DNA from: Pseudomonas sp. R84
GTDB taxonomy: Bacteria > Pseudomonadota > Gammaproteobacteria > Pseudomonadales > Pseudomonadaceae
Direction of reading: 5' to 3'
Length of the DNA stretch: 64,000 nt
Assembly: GCF_009834515.1 (NCBI RefSeq)
Contig: NZ_CP019426.1
Span: forward strand, 1,911,501 to 1,975,500
Below are positions 48,164 to 57,411 of this stretch, piece after piece; positions within the stretch are counted from its first letter, which is position 1; every line of letters begins with the position of its first letter. The position numbers were made by a program, and so were the translations under genes. Below the pieces are notes generated by a model, which did no database searches, was not told the DNA's origin, and was given only the letters and a program-made list of their open reading frames with translations.

Positions 48164-48247
48164 AGATCAAAAAATCACAGCCTCCGGCAGCTCCTACAGG
48201 ATGTACGCCATACCAATGTAGGAGCTGCCGGAGGCTGCGATCTTTTG
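48163..48247. repeat. REPIN-like repeat, GTAGGAGCTGCCGGAGGCTGCGATC type
   Basis: ACAGCCTCCGGCAGCTCCTA and TAGGAGCTGCCGGAGGCTG face each other across about 20 bases, with GATCAAAAAATC and GATCTTTTG at the outer ends. Lies between the convergent rmuC and the hybrid kinase gene. Confidence 0.85.
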
Positions 48248-48250
48248 CTT

Positions 48251-51200
48251 CTATAGCGGCAAATACCGACTCAACAACGCCCGCAACGCCGCCGGTTTCA
48301 CCGGTTTCGGCAGATAATCCAACCCCGCCGCATGCACCTGCGCAACCATCTCCGGTCGCCCGTCAGCACTGATCACCACGCCTGGCACCGGCTCGCCCAG
48401 GCGGGTGCGCAACCATGCCATCAACTCGGTGCCGGTATCGCCGTGGTCAAGGTGATAGTCGACCAACGCCAGTTGCGGTCGCACGCCGTCACTCAGCAGC
48501 GCCGCACATTCCTCACGGTTGCGCGCCGTCCACACCTGACAACCCCAGCGGCTCAACAGGCTGTTCATGCCGATCAGAATGCTGTCTTCATTGTCGACAC
48601 ACAGCACCTGCGCGCCGCTCAGCAATTTGCCATTCAATTCAACGGCGGCGCTCGCCGGCACCGCTTGTGAGCGAGCCAGCGGCACGCTGACGCTGAACAC
48701 ACTGCCGCGCCCCGGCCACGAACGCACACGCAAGGTATGCCCGAGTACACGGCACAAACCATCGGCAATCGCCAACCCCAGCCCGAGGCCTTTTTCGGCA
48801 CGGGTCTGATGGCTGTCGAGGCGTTTGAATTCTTCGAAAATCACCTGTTGTTTATCTTCCGGAATTCCCGGCCCGCGATCCCACACTTCCAGGCACAGTT
48901 CGCCGCCACGCCGGCGCACACCCAGTAACACCGGGCCTTTGGCGTAGCGAAATGCGTTAGTGAGGAAGTTCTGCAGAATCCGTCGCAGTAATTTGATGTC
49001 GCTGTCGATGCGCAAATGACTGCCGCGCACACGGAAAATCAGTCCTTGTTCCTGGGCCAGGGCCTTGAACTCGGCACCGAGAATGTCGAACAGTTCATTG
49101 ACGGCGAACGGCTTGCGATCCGGGTTGATCTTGCCGTTTTCCAGGCGGGAAATGTCCAGCAGATCGCTGATCAAGTCCTCGGCCGAGCGCAACGAACTGT
49201 CGAGGTGCTGCACCAGTTTCTGCGCCTCACTGCTCAAACCATCGTCTTGATGGGAGAGGGCGGCGGAGAACAGCCGCGCCGCGTTCAGCGGCTGCATCAA
49301 GTCATGGCTGACCGCCGCAAGGAAGCGGGTTTTCGACTGGTTGGCCGCCTCAGCAGTGCCCTTGGCGTCAGTCAGCGCGACGTTGAGTTGCGACAGTTCC
49401 TGGGTGCGTTCGCTGACGCGTTGCTCCAGCCCTTCGTTAGCTTCGGTCAGTGCCTGCTCGGCTTCGCGGAACGCGGTGATGTCGGTGAAACTCATGACGA
49501 AGCCGCCGCCCGGCATCGGATTGCCGATCAACTCGATCACTCGGCCGTTGGGGAATAGCCGCTCAGACGTATGCGCGCGGCCCTGACGCATCCAGTGCAA
49601 ACGGCGGGCAACGTGGACTTCTGCTTCGCCGGGGCCGCACAAACCGCGCTCGGCGTTGTAGCGAATAATGTCGGCGATCGGTCGGCCGACACTGATCAAA
49701 CCGTCGGGGTAGTTGAACAGTTCCAGATAACGCCGGTTCCAGGCCACCAGTTTCAGCGACTGGTCGACCACGCTGATGCCTTGGGTAATGTTCTCGATCG
49801 CCCCTTGCAGCAAGGCGCGGTTGAACTGCAGTACCTCGGAGGCTTCGTCGGCGATGCGGACTACATCCTCCAGTTGCATTTCCCGACCTTCGATGGCGGC
49901 TTTTACCACGGCGCGCGTCGAAGAAGCGCCAAGCACACCGGCCAGCAAGCGCTCGGTGTGGGCGATCCATTCGCCGTCGGCATTCTGGTTCGGATTGAAG
50001 CCCTTGCCTTGGCGATAGGCGAAGCGAATGAAGCTCTGACGCGCGCGTTCCTCACCGACAAAGCGCGCGGCCAATTGCAGTAAGTCGTCGATCTGCACCG
50101 CCAGCATCGAGCGTGCACTCGGCCGCGCGCTGATCTCTTGACCGATGAAGCGCCCGGCCTGCCAGTGCTCCGAGACGCGAGTACGCGACAGCACCGAGAC
50201 CCAGGCAAACAAAGTGAAGTTGCCGGCCAGCGACAGCACCACACCTTGGGTCAGCGGGGTAATTGGCAGGTTCAGTGGATTGCTGTGCAGCCACGCCAGC
50301 CCCGGAAAACTGCTTAGCGACCAGCCCAGGCTGTGCGCGGCAATCGGCAGGATCAACGTGTAGAACCAGAGGAATGTACCCGCGGCCAAACCGGCGAAAA
50401 CACCGCGGCGGTTGGCCTGTTTCCAGTACAGCGCGCCGAGCATCGCTGGTGCCAGTTGGGTCACCGCAGCGAAGGCGATCTGGCCGATGGTCGCCAGGCT
50501 CGCGGTCGAGCCGAGCAAGCGATAGCTGACGTACGCCAGCAACAGAATCACCACGATGCTCACGCGGCGCACCGAGAGCATCCACTGACGGAATACTTCG
50601 AATGGGCGCTCGGCGTTATTTCTGCGCAGCAACCACGGCAACAGCATGTCGTTGGAGACCATGGTCGACAACGCCACGCTGGCGACAATCACCATGCCGG
50701 TTGCCGCTGATGCGCCACCGATAAACGCCAGCATCGCCAGCGCCGGATGCGCCTGCGCCAAGGGCAGGCTGATCACGAAGGAGTCGGGCAGTACGTCGCT
50801 GGGCAGCATCATCTGGCCGGCCAGCGCGATCGGTACGACAAACAGCGCGGCCAGTGCGAGATAGGCGGGAAACACCCATTTGGCCAGACGCAGATCCTGC
50901 GGGTCGATGTTCTCCACCACCGTGACGTGGAACTGCCGAGGCAGGCAGATAATCGCCATCATCGCCACGCCGGTCTGCACCACCATCGACGGCCAGTTAA
51001 TGGTTTCCTTCCAGTATTCCTCAAGGCGCGGGGCGAGCATGGCCTGATTGAACAAGTCGTCAAAACCGTCGTACAAGCCGTAAGTGACGAAGGCGCCGAC
51101 GGCGAGGAAGGCGAACAGCTTGACCAGCGATTCGAAGGCAATCGCCAACACCATGCCCCGGTGGTGTTCGGTGGCATCGAGGTTGCGCGTGCCGAAGACA

Positions 51201-51721
51201 ATGGTGAACAGCGCCAGCACCAGCGACACGATCAGCGCGGTGTCCTGGGCGCGGGTGCCCATGGCGTCGGCACCGGCACCGATCAACAGATTCACGCCGA
51301 GAACGATGCCTTTGAGCTGCAGGGCAATATATGGCAGGACGCCGACCAGACAGATCAGCGCCACGACCACCGCCAGCGATTGCGATTTGCCGTAGCGTGC
51401 AGCGATGAAGTCAGCGATGGAGGTGATGTTCTCCTGTTTGCTGATCATCACCATTTTCTGCAGGACCCACGGCGCGCCGACCAGCAGCAGGATCGGCCCA
51501 AGGTAAATCGGCAGGAATGACCACAGTTGTTCGGCCGCCTGACCGACTGCGCCGAAGAACGTCCAGCTGGTGCAATAAACTGCCAATGACAGGCTGTACA
51601 CCCAGGCACGCATGCGCGGCGGCAACGGCGCGCTGCGACGGTCGCCGTAGAAGGCGATGGCGAACATTATGGCCATATAGGCCAGGGCGACGGCGGCGAT
51701 CAGCCCGGTGGACAGCGACAT
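48251..51721 (-). CDS. hybrid sensor histidine kinase with sodium/solute symporter-like domain
   Basis: A 1156-residue membrane protein. Residues 1-520 or so form a 13-helix SSS-type module (AYMAIMFAIAFYGDRR, GFVISLPLAQ-like and later helices); about 635-755 a PAS domain (ISVVDQSLKLVAWNRRYLEL); then a coiled coil; the phospho-acceptor His at about 804 (AAVSHDLMQPLNAARLF); the ATPase domain with LDISRLENGKI, GPGIPEDK and GLGLGLAI; and a C-terminal receiver with the acceptor Asp in LALVDYHLDHG (about 1088). It resembles CbrA and the P. aeruginosa hybrid kinase of the same layout. No partner regulator is adjacent. GGAG precedes the ATG. Confidence 0.92.
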   Translation of the reverse strand: MSLSTGLIAAVALAYMAIMFAIAFYGDRRSAPLPPRMRAWVYSLSLAVYCTSWTFFGAVGQAAEQLWSFLPIYLGPILLLVGAPWVLQKMVMISKQENITSIADFIAARYGKSQSLAVVVALICLVGVLPYIALQLKGIVLGVNLLIGAGADAMGTRAQDTALIVSLVLALFTIVFGTRNLDATEHHRGMVLAIAFESLVKLFAFLAVGAFVTYGLYDGFDDLFNQAMLAPRLEEYWKETINWPSMVVQTGVAMMAIICLPRQFHVTVVENIDPQDLRLAKWVFPAYLALAALFVVPIALAGQMMLPSDVLPDSFVISLPLAQAHPALAMLAFIGGASAATGMVIVASVALSTMVSNDMLLPWLLRRNNAERPFEVFRQWMLSVRRVSIVVILLLAYVSYRLLGSTASLATIGQIAFAAVTQLAPAMLGALYWKQANRRGVFAGLAAGTFLWFYTLILPIAAHSLGWSLSSFPGLAWLHSNPLNLPITPLTQGVVLSLAGNFTLFAWVSVLSRTRVSEHWQAGRFIGQEISARPSARSMLAVQIDDLLQLAARFVGEERARQSFIRFAYRQGKGFNPNQNADGEWIAHTERLLAGVLGASSTRAVVKAAIEGREMQLEDVVRIADEASEVLQFNRALLQGAIENITQGISVVDQSLKLVAWNRRYLELFNYPDGLISVGRPIADIIRYNAERGLCGPGEAEVHVARRLHWMRQGRAHTSERLFPNGRVIELIGNPMPGGGFVMSFTDITAFREAEQALTEANEGLEQRVSERTQELSQLNVALTDAKGTAEAANQSKTRFLAAVSHDLMQPLNAARLFSAALSHQDDGLSSEAQKLVQHLDSSLRSAEDLISDLLDISRLENGKINPDRKPFAVNELFDILGAEFKALAQEQGLIFRVRGSHLRIDSDIKLLRRILQNFLTNAFRYAKGPVLLGVRRRGGELCLEVWDRGPGIPEDKQQVIFEEFKRLDSHQTRAEKGLGLGLAIADGLCRVLGHTLRVRSWPGRGSVFSVSVPLARSQAVPASAAVELNGKLLSGAQVLCVDNEDSILIGMNSLLSRWGCQVWTARNREECAALLSDGVRPQLALVDYHLDHGDTGTELMAWLRTRLGEPVPGVVISADGRPEMVAQVHAAGLDYLPKPVKPAALRALLSRYLPL

Positions 51722-51881
51722 GCAACACTCCCGACAGAAGACTCCCCGGCACTCCTGCCCGGGCGGACAGTCTCGCATGCGCGGGGCGGTTAGTCAGTGT
51801 CGACCAAGGTCGTGGCGTGGCGGGGTGTCGCAGGTGGGGAATCGGGTGGTTTCCGCCGTTGCGCTGCCAAGCACAAAACCC

Positions 51882-51967
51882 TGTAGGAGCTGTCGAGTGA
51901 AACGAGGCTGCGATCTTTTGATCTTTGCAATCAAGATCAAAAGATCGCAGCGTGCCGCAGCTCCTAC
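51882..51967. repeat. REPIN-like repeat, GTAGGAGCTGTCG...GCTGCGATC type
   Basis: TGTAGGAGCTGTCGAGTGAA and then GGCTGCGATCTTTTGATC, with a right half GATCAAAAGATCGCAGCG, then CCGCAGCTCCTACG. The inner core GATCTTTTGATC is itself palindromic. Fourth copy of this family. Confidence 0.8.
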
Positions 51968-51980
51968 GTGGGGATCGGCG

Positions 51981-52523
51981 TCAGTGCTGGTTCAGCGCAA
52001 TATCTATCAGCCGATGCAGTTCATCCACCTCCAGCGGCGCCGCCGAAAACAGAATCCGGAACACCACCGGCGCCACCACCAGATTGATCAGCCGATCAAC
52101 ACTCGGAGCCACTTCATCCGGATGCCGCTCGATGATCGTCTGCAACTGCGCGCCAATGATCGTCACGCAGTACCCCGGCGTAGCGCTCGCCTGCACGTCG
52201 CGCATCATGTTGCGCCCAGGCTCCGAACTCATCTCATCGAGATACTGCTCAGCCCACGCACGAATATCACTGCGCAAACTGCCGGTCTGCGCCGGCTCGC
52301 TGTCGGGGCGCATGCGGGCGAGGGCGACGTCGGCCAACAATGCCGACAGATCACCCCAGCGCCGGTAAATCGTCGACGGTGTAACGCCTGCACGCGCGGC
52401 GATCTGCGGGACGGTCACGGTCGAGCGCTCCTGTTCTTGCAGGAGCGCACGGACTGCCGAATGAATTGCATCTTGCACCCGGGCACTGCGGCCGCCGGGG
52501 CGTAAACCTTCTTTAATAGCCAT
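51981..52523 (-). CDS. TetR/AcrR family transcriptional regulator
   Basis: A 180-residue repressor. The helix-turn-helix is at about residues 38-60: VTVPQIAARAGVTPSTIYRR, a typical TetR recognition region. The C-terminal part (from about 90) is a ligand-binding helical bundle similar to the TetR_C family. It is divergent to an MFS gene 91 bp away and likely represses it. The spacer holds an AAAG/CTTT-type palindromic patch and a 17 bp inverted repeat. Confidence 0.9.
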   Translation of the reverse strand: MAIKEGLRPGGRSARVQDAIHSAVRALLQEQERSTVTVPQIAARAGVTPSTIYRRWGDLSALLADVALARMRPDSEPAQTGSLRSDIRAWAEQYLDEMSSEPGRNMMRDVQASATPGYCVTIIGAQLQTIIERHPDEVAPSVDRLINLVVAPVVFRILFSAAPLEVDELHRLIDIALNQH

Positions 52524-52569
52524 GCGGCAGACCTTAACACAAAGAATTTGCTTTAAGCGTTGAGCGGTA
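52524..52569. promoter_or_regulatory. divergent TetR/MFS promoter region
   Basis: This short spacer has AAAGAATTTGCTTT (52541-52554), a loose palindrome that shares TTTGCTTT with the central part of the next inverted repeat read on the minus strand. It is a candidate binding site for the adjacent TetR regulator. No strong -35/-10 pair stands out. Confidence 0.45.
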
Positions 52570-52612
52570 GCACACTCCGCAAAAGCAAAAAATTAGCTTT
52601 TGCGGAGTGTGC
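52570..52612. promoter_or_regulatory. 17 bp perfect inverted repeat over the MFS ribosome site
   Basis: GCACACTCCGCAAAAGC at 52570-52586 and its exact reverse complement GCTTTTGCGGAGTGTGC at 52596-52612, separated by AAAAAATTA. The right arm contains the GGAG ribosome site of the MFS gene (ATG at 52615). As DNA it could be an operator; as RNA it would bury the ribosome site in a stable hairpin. Confidence 0.8.
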
Positions 52613-52614
52613 AC

Positions 52615-53802
52615 ATGAATAGCGCTGTTTCACATCGTTCGAATCTGTGGTTTCTGGCGATCACCTTACTCAGTTTTCTCGCCGCTTCCACTGCGCCGAC
52701 GCCGTTGTATCACTTGTATCAGGACCAACTGCATTTCTCGGCAACGGTGCTGACCCTGATTTTCGGGGTCTACGCCCTGAGTCTGCTGGCGGCGCTACTG
52801 ACTGTCGGTTCGCTCTCGGATCACCTCGGACGCAAACCGGTGATCTTCACTTCGGTGCTGCTCAACGCGTTGGCGATGCTGCTGTTCATTTATGCTGACA
52901 GCGTCAGTGGGTTGATCGCAGCACGCGTACTGCAAGGCTTCGCTACTGGCATGGCCACCGCCGTTTTAAGTGCCACGTTGCTGGACACCGATCGCCAGCA
53001 AGGACCGCTGATCAACAGTGTCGCGCCGTTGCTGGGCATGGCGCTGGGTGGCATGGGCTGCGGGTTGCTGGCCGAGTTTGCCCCCGCGCCGTTGCAACTG
53101 ACTTACTGGCTGCTGCTGGCACTGTTTGTATTGCAGGCGTTATACGTTTGGCGTCTGCCGGAAAGCGTTACGCCGCAAGCCGGAGCGTGGGCATCGTTGC
53201 GGCCGACTTTGCATGTGCCGGTGCAGGCACGTTCAACGTTGTGGCGAGTGTTGCCGCTGAACACTGCAACCTGGGCGCTAGGCGGTTTCTATGCATCTCT
53301 GGCGCCATCGCTGGTGCGCACCGCCACCGGTTCGACCTCCAATCTGATCGGCGGCGCAACCGTGGCAGCCTTGACGGTGACCGGAGCATTGATGATTTTC
53401 ACGCTGCGCAATCGTCCCGCGACAAGGGCCTTGCAGTTGGGCGCGAGCCTGTTGCCGATCGGCCTGGTGTTGATTCTGCTGGGTGTGCACAGCGCCAGCT
53501 TGGCGTTGTTTTTCCTCGGCACGCTGGTGGCCGGTTGCGGCTTTGGCTCGGGTTTTCTCGGTGCCGTTCGCAGCCTGGTGCCGCTGGCCTTGGCCCATGA
53601 GCGCGCGGGGTTGATGGCCGCGTATTACGTGCTCAGTTATCTGGCGTTCTGCCTGCCGGCGTTGCTCGCCGGGCACTTGTCGCGCAGTTACGGTCTGCTG
53701 GCGACCACCGATGGTTACGGTGCGGTGTTGATCGTGCTGGCCGTCGGCGCGTTGTTGCTCAGCCTGCGTTCCGCGCCAGCCAAAGTGTGCCGCGCTCCAT
53801 AA
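52615..53802 (+). CDS. MFS transporter, TetR-linked
   Basis: A 395-residue major facilitator with 12 predicted helices. Loop motifs: GSLSDHLGRKPVIFTSVLLN after helix 2 (motif A) and the start LLSFLAASTAPTPLYHLYQ in helix 1, seen in drug-type exporters. It is the probable target of the divergent TetR regulator, so an efflux role is likely, but the substrate is unknown. I start at the ATG at 52615, not the upstream one at 52600, because GGAG is 8 bases before 52615. A long frame through the inverted repeat is not needed. Confidence 0.88.
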   Translation: MNSAVSHRSNLWFLAITLLSFLAASTAPTPLYHLYQDQLHFSATVLTLIFGVYALSLLAALLTVGSLSDHLGRKPVIFTSVLLNALAMLLFIYADSVSGLIAARVLQGFATGMATAVLSATLLDTDRQQGPLINSVAPLLGMALGGMGCGLLAEFAPAPLQLTYWLLLALFVLQALYVWRLPESVTPQAGAWASLRPTLHVPVQARSTLWRVLPLNTATWALGGFYASLAPSLVRTATGSTSNLIGGATVAALTVTGALMIFTLRNRPATRALQLGASLLPIGLVLILLGVHSASLALFFLGTLVAGCGFGSGFLGAVRSLVPLALAHERAGLMAAYYVLSYLAFCLPALLAGHLSRSYGLLATTDGYGAVLIVLAVGALLLSLRSAPAKVCRAP

Positions 53803-53853
53803 TCACTGCGGTTTCGGTTAGCCTTGGCCAGCCTTCTTCTCACGGATCGACTC

Positions 53854-54165
53854 ATGAAGATTATCCGCAGCAAAACCTTCACCGCCGAGCGCGCCTGGGG
53901 CGCACTGGACATCGCCAACATGAACGGCATCACCACGCGCCTGCACTGGACGGATCAACCGTACAAATGGCACGTCAACGATGGCGAGGAAGTGTTTGTG
54001 GTGCTCGATGGCCAAGTGCTGATGCATTACCGCGAGCAGGGCCAAGAAAAACAGGTGCAGCTGGATGTCGGCGACATCTTCTATGCGAGCGTCGGCACCG
54101 AGCACGTCGCGCATCCGCAGGGCGCAGCGCGGATTCTGGTAATTGAGAGCGAAGGCAGCGTCTGA
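53854..54165 (+). CDS. cupin domain protein
   Basis: A 103-residue small single-cupin protein. The core reads WHVNDGEEVFVVLDGQVLMH with the first metal ligand set, then LDVGDIFYASVGTEHVAHPQ with the last His. It follows the TetR-linked MFS gene by 51 bp in the same direction. Such small cupins bind a metal and often act in sugar or amino-acid metabolism; function unknown here. Confidence 0.85.
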   Translation: MKIIRSKTFTAERAWGALDIANMNGITTRLHWTDQPYKWHVNDGEEVFVVLDGQVLMHYREQGQEKQVQLDVGDIFYASVGTEHVAHPQGAARILVIESEGSV

Positions 54166-54267
54166 CTTCTTATTGGTAAAACAGATAACAGTTAGAGATA
54201 TTACCCGTTATATAGATATTCGATTCGGTTCTACCATGGACTCAACCTCACCAGAGGAGAGGAGTTC

Positions 54268-55422
54268 ATGATGATTTGCCCCAACAGCGCCAAACCCGGC
54301 ATCAAGCCGTTCAGCCAGCTTCAGCATCCGCGTGAAGTGATTCGCCAGTTCACTCCGAACTGGTTCGCCGCGACCATGGGCACGGGTGTGCTGGCGTTGG
54401 CGCTGGCGCAACTGCCGTTGGCCATTCCAGGTCTGCACGCTATCGCGGAAGGTTTGTGGTTGTTCAACATTCTGTTGTTCAGCCTGTTTACCGCTGCGTA
54501 CGCTGTGCGCTGGATCTTGTTCTTTGATGAAGCGCGGCGGATTTTCGGCCACTCCACGGTATCGATGTTCTTCGGCACGATTCCGATGGGCCTGGCGACG
54601 ATCATCAACGGTTTTCTGCTGTTCGGCCTGCCACGTTGGGGCGACGGTGTGATTCATCTCGCCGAAGTGCTGTGGTGGATGGATGTGACTATGTCGCTGG
54701 CTTGCGGCGTGTTGATTCCGTACATGATGTTTACCCGCCAGGAACACAGCATCGACCAGATGACCGCCGTTTGGCTGTTACCGGTAGTCGCCGCCGAAGT
54801 AGCGGCGGCCAGTGGTGCTTTGCTCGCACCGCATCTCAGCGATGCCCACTCGCAACTGGTTGTGCTGACGACGAGCTACGTGCTCTGGGCCTTTTCCCTG
54901 CCGGTAGCGTTCAGCATTCTGACGATCCTGCTGTTGCGCATGGCCCTGCATAAACTGCCCCACGAAAACATGGCCGCTTCGAGCTGGCTGGCCCTCGGCC
55001 CGATCGGCACCGGCGCGCTGGGCATGTTGCTGCTCGGTGGAGATGCGCCTGCGATCTTCGCGGCGAATGGTCTGCCAGGCATCGGTGAAATCGCCTCGGG
55101 TCTTGGGCTTATTGCAGGGATTACGCTGTGGGGCTTTGGTCTGTGGTGGATGCTGATGGCACTGCTGATCACCGTGCGTTACTTGCGTGATGGCATCCCG
55201 TTCAACCTCGGCTGGTGGGGATTCACCTTCCCATTGGGTGTGTATTCGCTGGCAACTCTGAAACTGGCGAGTACTCTGAACCTGACGTTTTTCAGCGTTG
55301 TCGGCACGCTGTTGGTGATGTTGCTGGCGCTGATGTGGCTGATCGTCGGTAAACGCACGGTGCAAGGCGCTTGGCGTGGCGAGCTGTTTGTCTCGCCATG
55401 CATCGCAGGTTTGAAGAAATAA
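54268..55422 (+). CDS. TDT family transporter (SLAC1/TehA-like)
   Basis: A 384-residue inner-membrane protein with ten predicted helices. The start FTPNWFAATMGTGVLALALA is the N-terminal TDT signature (the family of Mae1 and TehA), and WWGFTFPLGVYSLATLKLA is the other. Family members carry C4-dicarboxylates, anions or sulfite. The ribosome site AGAGGAGAGGAG is unusually strong. The 100 bp upstream is AT-rich (GATATTACCCGTTATATAG) and probably its promoter. Confidence 0.88.
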   Translation: MMICPNSAKPGIKPFSQLQHPREVIRQFTPNWFAATMGTGVLALALAQLPLAIPGLHAIAEGLWLFNILLFSLFTAAYAVRWILFFDEARRIFGHSTVSMFFGTIPMGLATIINGFLLFGLPRWGDGVIHLAEVLWWMDVTMSLACGVLIPYMMFTRQEHSIDQMTAVWLLPVVAAEVAAASGALLAPHLSDAHSQLVVLTTSYVLWAFSLPVAFSILTILLLRMALHKLPHENMAASSWLALGPIGTGALGMLLLGGDAPAIFAANGLPGIGEIASGLGLIAGITLWGFGLWWMLMALLITVRYLRDGIPFNLGWWGFTFPLGVYSLATLKLASTLNLTFFSVVGTLLVMLLALMWLIVGKRTVQGAWRGELFVSPCIAGLKK

Positions 55423-55521
55423 CCTGAAAAGTTTAGGTAAGGTGTGGCCTGGATCGCGGTTCGAGAATCCAATAAGCAGTACCCAGGCCTCTCTACCTTA
55501 AACATCAGGGAAACACGGAAG

Positions 55522-57396
55522 ATGAGTCACCCCTCACAGTTCAACCTGCTGCGCACCCGGCGCTTCTTGCCGTTCTTCATCACGCAGTCGCTCGGCGCGT
55601 TCAACGATAACGTGTTCAAGCAGTCACTGATCCTCGCCATTCTCTATCGGCTGACCATCGAGGGTGACCGTTCAATCTGGGTCAACCTGTGTGCGTTGCT
55701 GTTTATTCTGCCGTTCTTCCTGTTCTCGGCGCTGGCCGGGCAATTTGGAGAAAAGTTTGCCAAGGACGCGCTGATCCGTCTGATCAAACTCGCGGAAATC
55801 GCGATCATGGCCGTAGGATCGGTCGGTTTCCTCTTCGATCACCTGTCGCTGATGCTGGTGGCGCTGTTCGCCATGGGCACCCATTCGGCGCTGTTCGGGC
55901 CGGTGAAATACTCGATTCTGCCGCAGGCGCTGCGTGAGGATGAACTGGTTGGCGGCAACGGCCTGGTGGAGATGGGCACGTTTCTGGCGATTCTCGCCGG
56001 GACGATTGGCGCCGGGGTCATCATGTCTTCCTCGCACTACGCGCCGCTGGTGTCCTGCGCCATCGTCGGGATTGCCGTGCTGGGCTATCTGGCCAGTCGC
56101 AGCATTCCGCGCGCGGCGGCATCCTCCCCGGAAATGCGCCTGAACTGGAATATCTTCAGCCAGTCGTGGGTCACGTTGAAACTCGGTCTGGGCCAGACTC
56201 CGGCGGTATCGCGTTCGATAGTCGGCAACTCGTGGTTCTGGTTTGTCGGGGCGATTTACCTGACGCAGATTCCGGCCTATGCCAAGGAATGGATGCACGG
56301 CGATGAGACCGTGGTCACCCTGATTCTCACCGTGTTCTCGGTTGGTATCGCGCTGGGTTCGATGCTTTGCGAGAAGCTGTCCGGGCGCAAGGTCGAGATC
56401 GGTCTGGTGCCGTTCGGCTCATTCGGTCTGACCGTGTTCGGTCTGCTGCTGTGGTGGCACTCCGGTGGAATCCCCGACAGTGTCACCGGCCACAGCTGGA
56501 TTGAAGTGCTGGGCTTTGTGCACACCTGGGCAGTGTTGATCGATATCCTTGGCCTCGGCATCTTTGGTGGTTTCTACATCGTGCCGCTGTATGCCTTGAT
56601 CCAGTCACGTACCGCTGAAAACGAGCGGGCCCGGGTGATTGCCGCCAACAACATTCTCAACGCATTGTTTATGGTGGTCTCGGCCATCGTCTCGATCGTG
56701 CTGCTGAGCGTGGCCAAGCTGTCGATCCCGCAGTTGTTCCTCGTGGTGTCGCTGCTGAACATCGGCGTCAACGCTTACATCTTCAAAATCGTCCCCGAGT
56801 TCAGCATGCGTTTCATGATCTGGCTGCTCAGCCATTCCATGTACCGTGTCGAGCACCGCAACCTTGAGGCGATACCGGACGAGGGTGCGGCGCTGCTGGT
56901 GTGCAACCACGTGTCGTTTGTCGATGCCTTACTGATTGGTGGTGCAGTGCGTCGGCCGATTCGCTTTGTCATGTACTACAAGATCTACAACTTGCCGGTG
57001 CTGAACTTTATCTTCCGCACGGCGGGGACAATTCCGATTGCCGGACGTAATGAAGACATCCAGATTTACGAAAAGGCTTTCACCCGGATTGCTCAATATC
57101 TGAAGGATGGCGAGCTGGTGTGCATCTTCCCGGAAGGCAAGTTGACCGCCGACGGCGAGATGAACGAATTCCGGGGCGGGCTGACACGGATTCTCGAGGA
57201 GACGCCAGTGCCGGTGATTCCGTTGGCGTTGCAGGGGTTGTGGGGGAGTTTCTTCAGTCGCGATCCGAATAAAGGTGTGTTTCGGCGGTTGTGGTCGCGG
57301 GTGACGTTGGTGGCGGGAGCGCCAGTGGGCATTGATGTGGCTGAGCCGGCGAAGTTGCAGGGGTTGGTGGGGGAATTGCGCGGGGCAGTCAGATAG
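55522..57396 (+). CDS. MFS-type lysophospholipid transporter fused to 1-acylglycerol-3-phosphate acyltransferase
   Basis: A 624-residue two-domain protein. Residues 1 to about 420 form an MFS transporter (FNLLRTRRFLPFFITQSLGA, ALAGQFGEKFAKD) as in LplT; from about 440 there is a PlsC-type acyltransferase with LLVCNHVSFVDALLIGG (NHxxxxD motif, about 463) and VCIFPEGKLTADGEMNEFRG (about 536). The layout resembles Aas/LplT lysophospholipid recycling: flip lyso-lipid inward and re-acylate it. No Aas-type acyl-ACP synthetase domain is present, so acyl-CoA or acyl-ACP would be the donor. Start at 55522 with GGAA nearby. Confidence 0.9.
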   Translation: MSHPSQFNLLRTRRFLPFFITQSLGAFNDNVFKQSLILAILYRLTIEGDRSIWVNLCALLFILPFFLFSALAGQFGEKFAKDALIRLIKLAEIAIMAVGSVGFLFDHLSLMLVALFAMGTHSALFGPVKYSILPQALREDELVGGNGLVEMGTFLAILAGTIGAGVIMSSSHYAPLVSCAIVGIAVLGYLASRSIPRAAASSPEMRLNWNIFSQSWVTLKLGLGQTPAVSRSIVGNSWFWFVGAIYLTQIPAYAKEWMHGDETVVTLILTVFSVGIALGSMLCEKLSGRKVEIGLVPFGSFGLTVFGLLLWWHSGGIPDSVTGHSWIEVLGFVHTWAVLIDILGLGIFGGFYIVPLYALIQSRTAENERARVIAANNILNALFMVVSAIVSIVLLSVAKLSIPQLFLVVSLLNIGVNAYIFKIVPEFSMRFMIWLLSHSMYRVEHRNLEAIPDEGAALLVCNHVSFVDALLIGGAVRRPIRFVMYYKIYNLPVLNFIFRTAGTIPIAGRNEDIQIYEKAFTRIAQYLKDGELVCIFPEGKLTADGEMNEFRGGLTRILEETPVPVIPLALQGLWGSFFSRDPNKGVFRRLWSRVTLVAGAPVGIDVAEPAKLQGLVGELRGAVR

Positions 57397-57411
57397 TCGC
57401 TGATTGTGTTG

